A DNA stretch of 64,000 nucleotides, from NCBI RefSeq assembly GCF_041381155.1, contig NC_091144.1, positions 19,229,544-19,293,543 on the forward strand. Direction: 5' to 3'. The stretch is from Argopecten irradians (taxonomy: Eukaryota; Mollusca; Bivalvia; Pectinida; Pectinidae). The notes beneath the pieces are model-generated. The model did no database searches, was not told the origin of the DNA, and saw only the letters and a program-made list of their open reading frames with translations. Both the position numbers and the translations under genes were made by a program. Positions 23,493 to 35,125 of this stretch are shown here, piece after piece; position 1 is the stretch's first letter; every line of letters begins with the position of its first letter.

Positions 23493-24849
23493 ATTATTAT
23501 AACTCATGTTTATAACAGCGTTTGTGATTTGTTGAAACACGTCACGTAAGAGGAATAAAACATCGTATTTCCCTGATGCGCGTGCCCCTATTGTAACCGC
23601 TCGTCTTTCACACGGAGTTTCCTCCCCGTCAAATTGTACAATGACGGACGAAGCGTAAAACGCTATCACGAATTTAAGTAATATTTAACCCAGTGTACAG
23701 CGAATCGCAAATTTTCGTAAAATTAAACAAGTTATGTCCCTGGTGACCATGTAACGTGAATGTTTACTTATTCTCAGTTGTGATATTTCCCTCGGACAAG
23801 CCCTCGGGAAATATTAAACTTTCGGCTAAATGATTTAAGACGCTTTCACATATGTGGATATGTAGTATTAGAAGTTTTACAATATTTTGTGATCCCAAGA
23901 GTAGACTATCCCTATCCTTCATACCCACATATGAAACAGTATTTTTTCTCTTATACCTCGACGTTTTATTGCAATTTTACAACTATGATATTCTGCCATT
24001 TTGAAATAAAGTAGGGGAAAATCGCGACTGCAATTCAGTTGTCTTTACATCAAAATACGTGATATTTTCTAAGCAAATGTCATTGCTTTATCTTTTAATT
24101 TAAAAAAAAGTAAAACCAGTGTAGTTTCAAAGAAAATACTAATTTTGTTGTCGCTGTGACGTCACGAGGCTATATTGCATGGGTAGACTTGGAATACAGC
24201 CTCATGCGAAACAAGGGTATTGCCCGAGACCAGAGAGTGTTACACCTGTAGGTATGAAAAAAAAATTCATATCACACTGCCGCCGGGGCTATACATACAT
24301 AAAAAATATATAATGAAATTAATTACATAACACTAAAAGGTTTAACTGCAATTTGAACTTGATTGAGTGACTGTCACGTTTGCATTCTTTATTGTTATTC
24401 CTAGATCCCGTTTAAGACGTATTGGGTTCAGTACTTTAGCTTCTATTTTTATGTCAGCCTAACTTTGTATTGTACCAGCTGTCGAACCATTAAGCACAAA
24501 ATCCATACTTGAATTAGACGATAAACATTTAATTCTTCTCCCATTACAGAATATGTACTGTTAATTACTATACATTCTATCATCTGTACATAATTTTATT
24601 GGTGTTTAAGATTAAAAGGACTATTGATTTAAAGTAAATTGATAAGTTAAAATCAGGGATTCCACATTCATTCGCATAGCTAGTATATCCGACATAAATA
24701 TTGCGATTGCGATTGAAAGAAAAATGAGCAAATGGAATAGATAATATTTTAATAGAAATAGGCGAAAAAAAGAAGTTACTCGTTGTCAATTATTATTATT
24801 TTTACGTTCCAATATGCGCAAGTAAAACAGCACTTCAAAATGAGTAATT
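23493..24849. other. Intergenic, no gene seen
   Basis: No gene recognised. One TGACGTCA lies at 24157. A short imperfect palindrome around ATTTCCCTCGGACAAGCCCT (23786-23817) could fold, but it is too short to classify. Confidence 0.5.
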
Positions 24850-26040
24850 AAATAACATAGTGCTTGCTAATCGACATTCATATATTACATACATGGAATT
24901 ACATGACCCTAGCAGTTATTGGGCCATTAAGCCTAATTAACATAGTGCTTGTTATATCCTAGAAATTAACAAATTACATAAATGAAATTACTATCTAGGT
25001 TATTGGTCATTTAGAAATAACATACATGGGATTACATGACCCAGCAGTTATTGGGTCATAAAGCCTAATTAACATAGTGCTTTTATATCCCCAAAATTAT
25101 ACAAATTACATACATATGGGATTACATGACCCAGCAGTTATTTGGCCATTAAGCCTCACACATTACATACATTTGATTACATGACCCAGCAGTTATTTGG
25201 CCATTAAGTACAATTACATACATTGATTACATGACCCAGCAGTTATGGGCATTAATCACACATTACATACATGGATTACATGACCCAGCAGTTATTGGGC
25301 CATTAAGCCTCACACATTAACATATTTGATTACATGACCCAGCAGTTATTGGGCCACATAAGCGTCACACATTACATACATTGGATTACATGACTCTAGC
25401 AGTTATTGGGCCATTAAGCCTAATTAACTTAGTGCTTGTTATATCCAAGACATTCACAAATTACATACATGGAATTACATGACCCAGCAGTTATTGGCCA
25501 TTAAGCGTCACACATTACATACATTTGATTACATGACCAGCAGTTATTGGGCCATTAAGCCTCACACATTACTATACACATATACATTGACCCAGCAGTT
25601 ATTGGGCCATTAAGCGCCACACATTACATACATGGATTACATGACCCAGCAGTTATTTGGCCATGAAGCCTAATTAACATAGTGCTTGTTATATTCCTAG
25701 ACATTAACAAATTACATACATGGATTACATGACCCAGCGGTTATTTGGCCATTAAGCCTAATTAACATAGTGCTTGTTATATCCCCACATATTCACATAT
25801 TACATGCATGGGATTACATGACCCAACAATGAAGCAGTTATTAGGCCATTAAGCCTAATTAACAGTGTTTTCTATATCCCTGGACATTCACACATTACAT
25901 ACATGTACATGGGGTTACATGACCCTACAGTGTAGCAGTTATTGGGCCATGAAGCCTTATTAACATAATACTTGGTATATTCCTAGACAATAACACATGG
26001 GACATACATGGGATTACATGACCCAGCAGTTGTTAGGTCA
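24850..26040 (+). repeat. Composite minisatellite, ~16 units of two lengths
   Basis: A core TTACATACATGGATTACATG followed by ACCCAGCAGTTATTGGGCCA and TTAAGCCT recurs about 16 times. Short units (~50-55 bp) consist of the core joined by CACACA. Long units (~90-100 bp) add an AATTAACATAGTGCTTGTTA block and a TATCC...ACATTCACAAA segment. Long units lie mostly at both ends and short units in the middle (about 25140-25620), suggesting expansion of a deleted variant. It is not a CRISPR: the units are contiguous, without unique spacers. Confidence 0.85.
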
Positions 26041-26263
26041 AACAACCAAGTAACGAAATACAATAACACACGTGATGTATTATATTGAAAGGAATTCAAA
26101 TTCAACTTATTTTATGGCTATACTATATACATTTACAATATTTATCTTCGACTAAGGTATGCAGTATCTGCCTATCATATTGACAACTAATTAAAGATGA
26201 AATATAATATTCTTAATTATTCTGATAAATGTTCACATTTCTACAGTGTTTTTAAATTCTGAA
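26041..26263. other. Intergenic, nothing seen
   Basis: AT-rich spacer between the minisatellite and the palindromic MITE. Confidence 0.5.
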
Positions 26264-26431
26264 TTTGCATATTACAGAGTTATCTGCGCTTGCAGGTAAA
26301 TATTGATTATGACGTAATGTGTTTGTGAGCGTAACGTCATAATTTTCGGAGAAAGCCACGTGAATAGCGTTCACAAAAAGGACGTCACAATGGACATCTA
26401 CTCGCAAGGCAGCTAACTCTGTAATATGGAA
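26264..26431 (+). mobile_element. Near-palindromic ~168-bp MITE, copy 1
   Basis: The left arm (TTTGCATATTACAGAGTTAT, CTTGCAGGT, ATTGATTATGACGT, GTTTGTGAGCG) pairs with the complement of the right arm (CGTTCACAAA, GGACGTCACAAT, CTCGCAAGGCAGCTAACTCT, GTAATATGG) over most of its length. A second copy in the opposite orientation lies at 63505-63650. This one ends about 565 bp upstream of the predicted APGWamide transcription start. Overlapping minus-strand frames are not genes. Confidence 0.85.
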
Positions 26432-26811
26432 AGACGGAATTAGTAGAGTCCATACGTTCATTAAATTTCGTATACAGGAGCAGCTAGTGGGACTTTCAAG
26501 GTTTAAAACTAAGTGATGCTAATCATAAACTCCCTTTATAACATAGGATTTAGTCGTCTGCGATAGCAAGTTACTATATATTTTATATGATATATTACTT
26601 CTACTTCATCAATGTGTCCTGGTTGAATGCAGTGTTAATCAAATATATGTGACGTTAGTGATGTGCTTGACCAGTGTTAAAGTCAACAGAGCATCGTACT
26701 ACCAGTACACCATCACACAAACATAGTGGGTGTATTGTCGGATGTGATAGCTGTACTCCGTGCGTTTGAGCCCGCCTTCCATGTTACACTCATCAAATAA
26801 AAGTGTTTCTG

Positions 26812-27000
26812 ATTGGTTACTCATATATCTTAGATGACAAATCATTTGATTGGCTCGAGTAACTTGGTTCATCTCATCAGAAAAATCTGAAGTTGTCGTC
26901 TGCTATTTACTACGCTTTATTGTTTGAATGATTTCAAAACTAGCATACCACGCCAAACTGCGAGCTATATAAGGCGTAGGGAATCGGTTCCATCAAGTGG
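26812..27000 (+). promoter_or_regulatory. APGWamide gene core promoter
   Basis: A TATA box, TATATAAG, lies at 26966-26973. About 30 bp downstream, CCATCAAGT (26990-26998) is a plausible initiator, giving a ~65-nt 5' UTR before the ATG at 27063. Two inverted CCAAT boxes (ATTGG at 26812 and 26849) lie ~150-185 bp upstream of the start. A CRE half-site (GTGACGTT) occurs near 26650. Everything upstream of the TATA box is inference from motifs. Confidence 0.65.
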
Positions 27001-27062
27001 CACGCAGAGACGGTTACAACAGGCAATACATTCGGAAAGTGAAACATCTTTGAGAAAGCATC

Positions 27063-27668
27063 ATGGATTCTTTAGCAGTAGGAATTCTTAGTTTTATTTT
27101 GACATTTAGTGTACTTTCTGCATCCAGTGAAACTGACATTTTGGATAAACGCGCCCCAGGTTGGGGTAAACGAGATGGTCAAACAGACGACGAATCGACG
27201 TTAGAAGAGTTTGGGGAACCAGATAAACGGCGACCAGGTTGGGGTAAACGTGACTCGTCTGATTTCTTAGAGAATTCTCTTAATAAACGTCGTCCCGGAT
27301 GGGGCAAACGTAGCGAAATTTTGGACAGAATTTCAATGCTGAAACGAAGACCGGGTTGGGGTAAAAGGACAATACAAGACTTTTCTGATTTTGAAAAAAG
27401 AAGACCCGGCTGGGGCAAGAGGGATTCCGAAGGCTTGAACATGGAAGAACGTGCACCAGGATGGGGTAAAAGAAACTTTATTGATGATGGGGAATACTCT
27501 GTTTATGATAAAAGGCGACCGGGATGGGGTAAACGATCAGACAATATTGAAGTAGAAACAAGGAGACCCGGATGGGGAAAACGAGCGCCTGGATGGGGGA
27601 AAAGGTCGATGGATGTGTGTCTGTCTATGAAGGAAGAAGCTGAATATTTAATAAACTCTGCTATTGAG
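27063..27668 (+). CDS. APGWamide/RPGWamide neuropeptide precursor, main coding exon
   Basis: The precursor is processed in the secretory pathway to C-terminally amidated tetrapeptides that in molluscs act as neurotransmitters or neurohormones, notably in reproductive and muscle control. The ATG has A at -3 and G at +4. Residues 1-22 are a signal peptide (hydrophobic VGILSFILTFSVL), probably cut within SASS. Nine PGWGKR units start at residues 31, 57, 77, 96, 114, 131, 152, 168 and 175: three are APGW (31, 131, 175) and six RPGW. Each Gly is the amide donor and KR the cleavage site. Spacers are short and acidic. The last two units are directly joined. A tail after residue 181 (SMDVCLSMKEEAEYLINSAI) looks helical with one Cys. 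The frame stops 10 codons after a strong donor GAG|GTAAGT at 27668/27669 (phase 0), so it is taken as spliced. Confidence 0.95.
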
Positions 27669-30401
27669 GTAAGTGTATCGTGGTGGTATGTTATACAGTA
27701 AATAGTTGTTAAACAAGTATGACGTTGTTCTATTTGGTAAAATATATATCCATAATTAGCCATATTCCAGATAAGCAATTTATTTGTTCGCAACTCAAAC
27801 CCTAATCACAGTTTAAAGCTGCGAAACATGGTTCAGTGGCGCCGCCTAATTTATTGAAGTGTGTAGTTTGCAATTTTAGGAATAGTCTGTTAGAAATACT
27901 AAAGATGGCTGAAATGATCTAGGACATTATACATTACATATATACGGTTTAGTTAATCATCTCATCTAAAAAGGCAAGTTTTTATTTAAACACACCAACT
28001 CATATTTTCTCCATATGTATATATAAAAAAACCTCTCAGTATATGGAGTTTTAGCAGTGATTTATCGACAGTAGAGTAAATTGGAATAAAGTCAAGGTTG
28101 TAATACAATTCAGATGAATAAATTATGTTGCAAGGGTTGTTAACGTTTAGAATCGAAACACGTTTTAGCTAAAAAAAATGTGTTTTAGGAATGTAAATTA
28201 TGTAAATCTTTATGCATTTTCAGAAATTTGAGTCATACAAAGGGTGTTTAATGAATTACATCAATATAAATTCATAGTGTTTCTCTGGACGCTATATTTA
28301 ACCTGTTTTAATTCAAAAGTTATCCATAATTGTCGGCAACGAAAGTGAATAGTATCGATTTTACTTTTATCATATTCATTGCGGAGTACGTTCCATCTGT
28401 ATTATCAGTTTAGAATATAACCAAGACTTATCTCATAAATAACAAATAATATTGATATAATATATAATAATATCAATGTTAACCCCATGTATATTATCAC
28501 CAGTATAAATAATTAACACACGACATATCACGTAAATTATGAAATGCACATTTATTGTCTTTACCAGTCTTATGTAACTTTGAATATCGTTTAGATGTCG
28601 GTTTCTAATTAAAATTGACAAAAACAAACATAACGCATAATGTGACATTCGATACATTTGTATATCATATTATGTAAAGTGATAATACATATACAGTTAC
28701 GGAGGCTGGGTCTATAGTTTCCACAGTATACATTGTAGTCTATCCACGTAGTCTCCAATAATTTACATGTCATTAATCCCTTAATGTGTTTTTCTTGCCA
28801 CTGTGTACATACATTCATACAAAAACCAGTAAATTTGTATGCATCACTTACTATTGTTTCCTTGGCGCCGAATGTTTCGAAAGCAAACATCAAAAGAGAC
28901 GTGGAATCGCTACGTCTTAGACACTATGTTCCTGATTCAATCAGAAATGTTCGGAGTAAGTGCAAACTCTGGCCTATACTTAGACATCGCTCTTCGTTGT
29001 CACGGTTAACTATTAGTATTGATTATAAGTCGATATGTACTATATCGCATGAAATGTATGTGTATGCATTGTTTGTTGGGTTAGAACAATCGACTCGCGA
29101 GGATGAAAACTTTTGTTATAAGCACTCTACACAAAATCAATAGCACATATAGCTGTGTATCAATATAAGTTTATATGTGTCAGATGTTCCAACACGACCT
29201 CGAATATAAAACAAATATAACACACACAAAAAACATATTTACTATTATACCAAACGGTTGATATATTTGACTGCAAATGACAAGTTCAAGCCTACTATTA
29301 ACCAAATCGAAACTTGAATTTTTATCATTTACGATTCCTGATGGTCTGTTCATCAGCGAGATCTGCGAGTAAATTCTTACTCAGTACTAAATAGAGGAAG
29401 AACGTTACCACCGTTATTGTTTACTGTGCCCAAAGGTTTACGTAGCAGATAATCTACTGTAAACCTGGCACCAATGGATTGAAAAAAAAACGAGGCTAAG
29501 CTTGCGGGATGAACAGGGAATCGCAGGTCATTGATGATTTTGCCTCCTTGAATGTGTCCTTCTTTCGATCATTATGAGTCATCACTGGACTCAGACTGAC
29601 TTAAAATATACTTCAGCATTGAAGTCACACTATACTCTACGTAACTGTGAACAAAAAGTTATATTCGACCCCGATATTGTTAGTATATGTAGATGTAGTT
29701 GAAATTAAGTTATATGGAAGAATATATATAATGATAGTACCGCAGTTACGATAATTGCCGAACGAAAAGTTCATGACCCGTTCTCGGAGTAGTTTGGACA
29801 GATGCTACGTAGTAATGGTGACACATGACGTTCTCTTGGCATCGACGTTACAATGTCGACGAACTCCGACTTGTTTGACTAAATGGGATCCACCTAGCGA
29901 TTTTCAATATTTAAAAATATTTAGGATAAAGATATGTGTCATCGAAAGTTTCCAAATCATTATCGCTCATCTTGACTTCGATATAGTCATGTATCTGCTT
30001 GATTTACAACAGGATTTATTTTTCAAATATTTTCTAGGCAACCCGTGAAAATATTTAGGATAAAGATATGTGTCATGGAACTTAACAACGAGAAGGAAAC
30101 TCGTCTAAGAAAGATGAAAAGTACACAAAATGGTATTAAACACACTACAATGAGTACTTTCACCATTAAAGGTTCGAAATCATTTTACATTTAAGTTGAT
30201 TATGAAAATATGTGTCAATATCTATACGTTGATGAAGAGATTTTATCGAGGTTAATCAAAATACTATTATGATTGAAATATAATCGAGATTTTAATATAT
30301 CTTAAGGGAATACACTTATATGGGATGAGATGCCAGCAATGATATCTAGGCTTTGTAGCGACGCTTGTAACGCAATTGTTTTATGTCGGTGTCGACGGGT
30401 G
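27669..30401 (+). other. Proposed start of the long APGWamide intron, no exon seen
   Basis: It begins with a consensus GTAAGT donor. The following 2.7 kb is AT-rich without a convincing phase-0 acceptor and coding exon. A 34-bp direct repeat (AAATATTTAGGATAAAGATA and TGTGTCAT) occurs at 29914-29947 and 30047-30080. The frames at 28784 and 29755 have no family features. Confidence 0.45.
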
Positions 30402-30737
30402 TCCGCTGCTTCGTCCGGGAATATGTTTCTCCGCTGCTTCGTCCGGGAATATGTTTCTCCGCTGCTTCGTCCGGGAATATGTTTCTCCGCTGCTTTGTCC
30501 GGGAATATGTTTCTCCGCTGCTTTGTCTGGGAATATGTTTCTCCGCTGCTTTGTCCGGGAATATGTTTCTCCGCTGCTTTGTCCGGGAATATGTTTCTCC
30601 GCTGTTTCGTCCGGGAAATGTTTCTCTGCTGCTTTGTCCGGGAATATGTTTCTCCGCTGCTTCGTCCGGGAATATGTTTCTCCGCTGCTTCGTCCGGGAA
30701 TATGTTTCTCCGCTGCTTCGTCCGGGAATATGTTTCC
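30402..30737. repeat. Minisatellite, 12 units of 28 bp
   Basis: The unit CTCCGCTGCTTCGTCCGGGA plus ATATGTTT is repeated 12 times with minor variants (CTTTG for CTTCG in units 4-7 and 9, one TCTGGG, one unit shortened to GGGAAATG). Because 28 is not a multiple of 3 and the unit has no stop in any frame, all three forward frames and the reverse strand stay open, producing 124-152 codon frames that are artefacts. Confidence 0.95.
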
Positions 30738-31769
30738 GTGCGAAAATTAAATTCGATCATTTTTACTGTGAAAAGTGCTTTTCGGTAACGAAGCTAACGA
30801 AAGTTTTAGTTTGAAAATTATACAAATACCATTTAATTAGATTTTGCTAAAAATTGCTCGACCGCTGACAAATGTTTTTTTTCTCCTCAGTTAGAAAATG
30901 TACCTACTTTATACCATTACCGCCATTGAAAAGTTTGAGATTCCCGAAAAAAATCCATGGCACTATGTCCTTTATGGAATTAATTACTGATTGAGCATGC
31001 ATCAAAAGAAAATTAAATTATTTGATATTACTTTTTGTGTTAATTAGACATATATACACGATAAACACCAATTAAAACATAGTTGTGATGTCATATAATG
31101 TTGTTTCTGTACTTTAACTCCCGGATTATCGGACAATTACCTGTAACTGTACTATATGTTACCTTTTGCTGTCTTATATGTGACTATAAGACAGTCACTT
31201 ATAAGACAGTAAAAGGTAACTTATGGGAGAGTAACACAATACGGGTGAGTACATTTCTCCAGGCATAATCCCATAATAATGTTAACACACAACCTGCCGG
31301 AATATTCCATTACTTTTAAATCCAAATTACGAACAAACCCCACACAATGAATATGAAGAGAATTCAATCCTCTATTGGTGCGGAATTAAACACATCCACA
31401 GAATTTCTGTATATATCTCAGATATAGTAATTTAACACTTACCTTCAATATTAACTCCAATTTCCACATTCTGAAATCATGATTAACTGTCCAATTTCCA
31501 CATTCTAAGAATTTCATCTAAATTCCACATGTTGTTGATATTGCCCATGGTATAAATAAATCAAAATCATCTACACAGAATTCAAAGTTTTGGGGGCACC
31601 GGACACTGGCCTGGATTTTGATTTATTTAGTTTCACGGCCTCCCAATATTTCAGAGTGTATTTGCATCTAAAATTCCACTGGCCCTTGTTATAGTGATCA
31701 TGAAAACATTACACACCCCATGGTTATAAATAAATCCATGCTGAAACTGTCCACTTTTAGAGAGGGGTC
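30738..31769. other. Non-coding, one short hairpin and weak duplications
   Basis: Besides the hairpin at 31158-31220, a CCCATGG(T)TATAAATAAATC block occurs twice (31549 and 31717), preceded each time by CATCTAAA(A)TTCCAC, suggesting an old ~170-bp duplication. No gene is supported. Confidence 0.45.
31158..31220. repeat. Hairpin, 27-bp arms
   Basis: GTTACCTTTTGCTGTCTTAT plus ATGTGAC pairs with GTCACTTATAAGACAGTAAA plus AGGTAAC with two mismatches across a 9-nt loop. It is too perfect and loop-proximal to be typical of an animal microRNA precursor, and is more likely a short palindromic MITE remnant. Confidence 0.8.
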
Positions 31770-31883
31770 GTAGAGCTTTCTCACGAGGAGAACGCTCAAC
31801 TCCCTGCAGGTTCAAGGGACGGCAGAAGATTCAGTTAGGAAGGGGGATCACTTTTTTACGACTAGGGGGCAGCAGGTTAACGA
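31770..31883 (-). repeat. Repeat A 5'-end fragment
   Basis: The blocks CACGAGGAGAACGCTCAACT, AGTTAGGAAG, TTTTACGACTAGG and GGGGCAGCAGGT follow the order of the 5' end of the family read on the minus strand (compare 36200-36345). Confidence 0.6.
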
Positions 31884-32334
31884 CCTTGAACTGGCCTGGA
31901 AATCACTTTTACATGTGATTATTTTAACAAGACGCTTTCAAACAAACGCCTCAATTGCAAGTATAATTTCATATGTCACATCAGACATTGGAAAGAAATG
32001 TCCTTTTAGTAAAAGTCACTAAAGCCACCTTAATATAGCGCTTAAATCGATAAAATAATATCCCTCCATCACTGTCGGTGGACATGATGAAAATTAATTT
32101 ACATTTAGTTGTCCAACCCAAAAGCATGCTTCATGCATTCCGTTCATGAATGCTATTCATCTCATATATCGCAGGTAAAGGTAATTTTATATTGCAATTG
32201 TCTATATCAGATTTGTCATGGTTGAATGCACATTGATAGTGTTACCTTAGCTCATAGACAAAGGCAAAAAAATGGCTTATATTAGAAATAAAAGTGAACT
32301 TTATTAACACAAAGACTTACTATGTTTTAAGTTA

Positions 32335-32435
32335 GAGATAAGCCTCAAACTGTACAATATGTGGGATAGAGAATAGATCTCGGGCCTGACGGGCAGTTCT
32401 CTATCCCACATATTGTACAGTTTAAGGCTTATCTC
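32335..32435. repeat. Long hairpin, 39-bp arms
   Basis: GAGATAAGCCTCAAACTGTA, CAATATGTGGG and ATAGAGAA pair with TTCTCTATCCCACATATTGT and ACAGTTTAAGGCTTATCTC with one mismatch, around a 23-nt loop containing CGGGCCTGACGGGC. Weaker pairing continues outward. It is probably a small palindromic MITE. Confidence 0.85.
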
Positions 32436-34965
32436 CATAACATATTGTTCAAACGATGATTATCGTTTATGCTCTGTCGGCTTTGGAGCATCTTTAATTT
32501 CCTTACACACCCAAACACTGGTTTAATCATGTTATGCTGTGTATAATTGGTGTATGGATGCAATAGAAAAGCACAATACATTCCAAATTACTACTAGTTA
32601 TAGACTGTAACTAAGGTAGTACGGGCCGGACTCAATAGTGGCAAGTAGTGGTATGTCTTTAAAATATTTGAGAAAATAAACATGAAAACTGTAATCGTAC
32701 TACTGCATGGCTTAACAAGTCAGTTGAGCGATTCAGGCTCTTTTGGCATCTTGCATTAATCTAAGTTACACGTCTCTAGGATGCATTTTTAAACACTTTC
32801 TTCGTAAAAAATTCATATAAAGCGTAGCGACAGTACAGATTTGTTGAACGAAATACTTTTGGCTCTAAACGCGTCGAGTCGCGTAATGCTGTCGATGAAC
32901 TGTCCAAAATGCAGTACATGTACCTTATATTTCAGTTAATATTCTCAAGATTTGAAAATAATCGCACTAGACTTAAACATGCTGGTTTTTTTTCTACATT
33001 TTTAAATGTTTTTAAAACCTTATCAACTCGTAAGCTATTGCTAATCACGAGATTGAACGGGGCTTGAAATATTTTGCAAAGATTAATTGTTCGAATAAAA
33101 GATTTTGTTATATGCATTTATTCTTGAAAACATTACATATTAAGAAGGCTTAATGAAGACAGTATGACGTTTGTGAAACTGTCACAAGGTCACATGTATT
33201 ATCTTTGTGTCTCTTCGCATTCAAACAAAAAATAATTATTATATGTGAGAAAGCATTGCTCCTGTGTGTGTTGTTTACTAACATCACGGGTAATAATTGG
33301 ATAATCTTACAGATTACTTTCAGACATAACACAATCGCCAGCACTTCCGTCGCAATAATGTAATTGTCTATCGGGTGCCGCTTCGAAAAAGAATAGCATA
33401 CTGTTAGAATCACTGAAGCCCATTATGGTCGTTAAATGGTAATACGAATAGAAGTATGTTCAATCTAATTTCTGAAATTGTAATCCAGAGAGACACGTAG
33501 TATATTCCTCAAGGAACTATTACATAGGTAAGAAAAGGTAATGAAATCTAGCTATCAGTTAAATATTCACATTGTTCTATTCAAGTTTAATTTGCGCAGC
33601 ATAAAGAAATCCGATTATATTTTGTTCATGGAAATTAAAACAGAAAAAAGAAGTAATTGAAATTTTAAAACGTATCAGGTATCAGAACGAATGAGATATA
33701 TATGAATGCAATTATATAAACGATTATTCTATTTTTCATCTGTAATTTAATTTTAATTCTAAGCTCAGACGTTTGTATTGTGCCTGCTCTGCAATTGCAT
33801 GATCGCGAAAAGCTTGTTATATTTTCTATACTTTCTGACTTTGTCCTAAAGTCTCCTTTGACACTTCTTAAAGAGTTTGACCGTAACACCAAACTCAAGG
33901 CCAAACATTTCTAGCGATTTCGTTAGGAAGATGAAGAATTATATCTCCTTTTCACATTACTTTGAGATAAGTTAATAAAATATGAAAGCATTAAGGATTG
34001 GAAGAAGTAGTTTGATTATTTGCTGTTTAGTTTCCTTTTCTTTTTTCCTTTTCTGTTGTTGTTTTTTGACTGGGTTTCATTGAAATAGCGTTTCAGAACT
34101 ATTGCGATGACACATGTTATGATCATACTGCAGTCAAAAACTCACATATATACGTACCGCATTAGGCATATCTCATAGAGAAGATGTCATTTAAAGTTCT
34201 AACTGTGGTGAGATACCACTACAAAATGGGCAAGAGCTCCGCTATTAAAATGACACGTAACTTGTTAAGCAATCCAAATAATTTATAACATAGAAATGAA
34301 GCAATATGAACGCTTTTTTAATCTTCATATCTGCTGCTAGTTCAAAGGAAAACAAACATCTGATCTGGTCAGGAATGAAAAAGACCGCTATTCACATCAA
34401 CATGTTGTTCAAAGGATAGCCTTTGGGAGTCGCTCCAATACCAGGATACAAACAGAGAGTATTTATATCACATTAACTGTGATCTGTAGTACTCCTCAGT
34501 TCGTGAACAAATTGATTGAGCCAATATTGATGGGATATTGATTGAGGACGGACAATAACCTGTTATCACCACTTGACGCTGATTAGACGTAGCATTGTGC
34601 TTTATTATGTAATGTCATACGTTTGAAACGTCAGGTCACAATAACTTAATCGGATATAGGTATTTATAGTGACGGGAGCAACAAGGCGGCATTGATTATT
34701 GGGTGTAGCAGAAGAGGTTGTTAATAAAATTGAGGATGGGATACATGTGTATCACTACAACATTGACGATAATGTGTTCCTTCCTTGAGTGGGACACTGA
34801 AGATCATAATATACGATATTTGACAAACACGAGTGTTATCAATATAAGTGTTGTTCATCACGAAACATAAAAGCAATGGTGAAACGGTCTGAATGGACTT
34901 ACTGAATGATATATTGCTAACATATGTACGGTTATGGGAAATATTTTATCTTTGATTCTTTTGAT
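32436..34965. other. Non-coding, no gene seen
   Basis: AT-rich sequence with unsupported short frames. A small Repeat A remnant (GGGCAAGAGCTCCGCTATTA) is at 34225-34265. Confidence 0.45.
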
Positions 34966-35125
34966 GAAAAGGGCAAAAATTTCCACTTATTACAAAGGGA
35001 TATAACACGAATATACCGCAGTCTCCCAAAACATTTACGTACTCCACATGCGCACCACATCACATATACCGGATGCCGCCCTTGAATGACCCTGGCTGTT
35101 AAATAGGACGTTTATCTAATCAACT
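34966..35125 (+). repeat. Repeat A, 3' third with tail
   Basis: AAGGGCAA and TTCCACTTAT, then CGAATATACCGCAGTCTCCC, a GGATGCCGCCCTT block and TGACCCTGGCTGTTAAATAG show the 3' part of the family with its tail intact. Confidence 0.75.

Noticed and set aside
24850-26040. CRISPR-like regular repeats
   Set aside because: Units are contiguous tandem copies with shared sequence throughout and no unique spacers; the organism is a eukaryote.
27179-27793. Minus-strand frames with repeated LPHPGRR-like motifs
   Set aside because: They are the antisense of the PGWGKR codons of the neuropeptide precursor.
30302-30814. Open frames of 124-152 codons on both strands with internal repeats
   Set aside because: They are the 28-bp minisatellite read in every frame; the unit simply lacks stops, and no start, splice or domain evidence supports a protein.
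31158-31220. MicroRNA precursor
   Set aside because: Arms pair almost perfectly down to a small loop and match no microRNA I recognise; a MITE remnant fits better.
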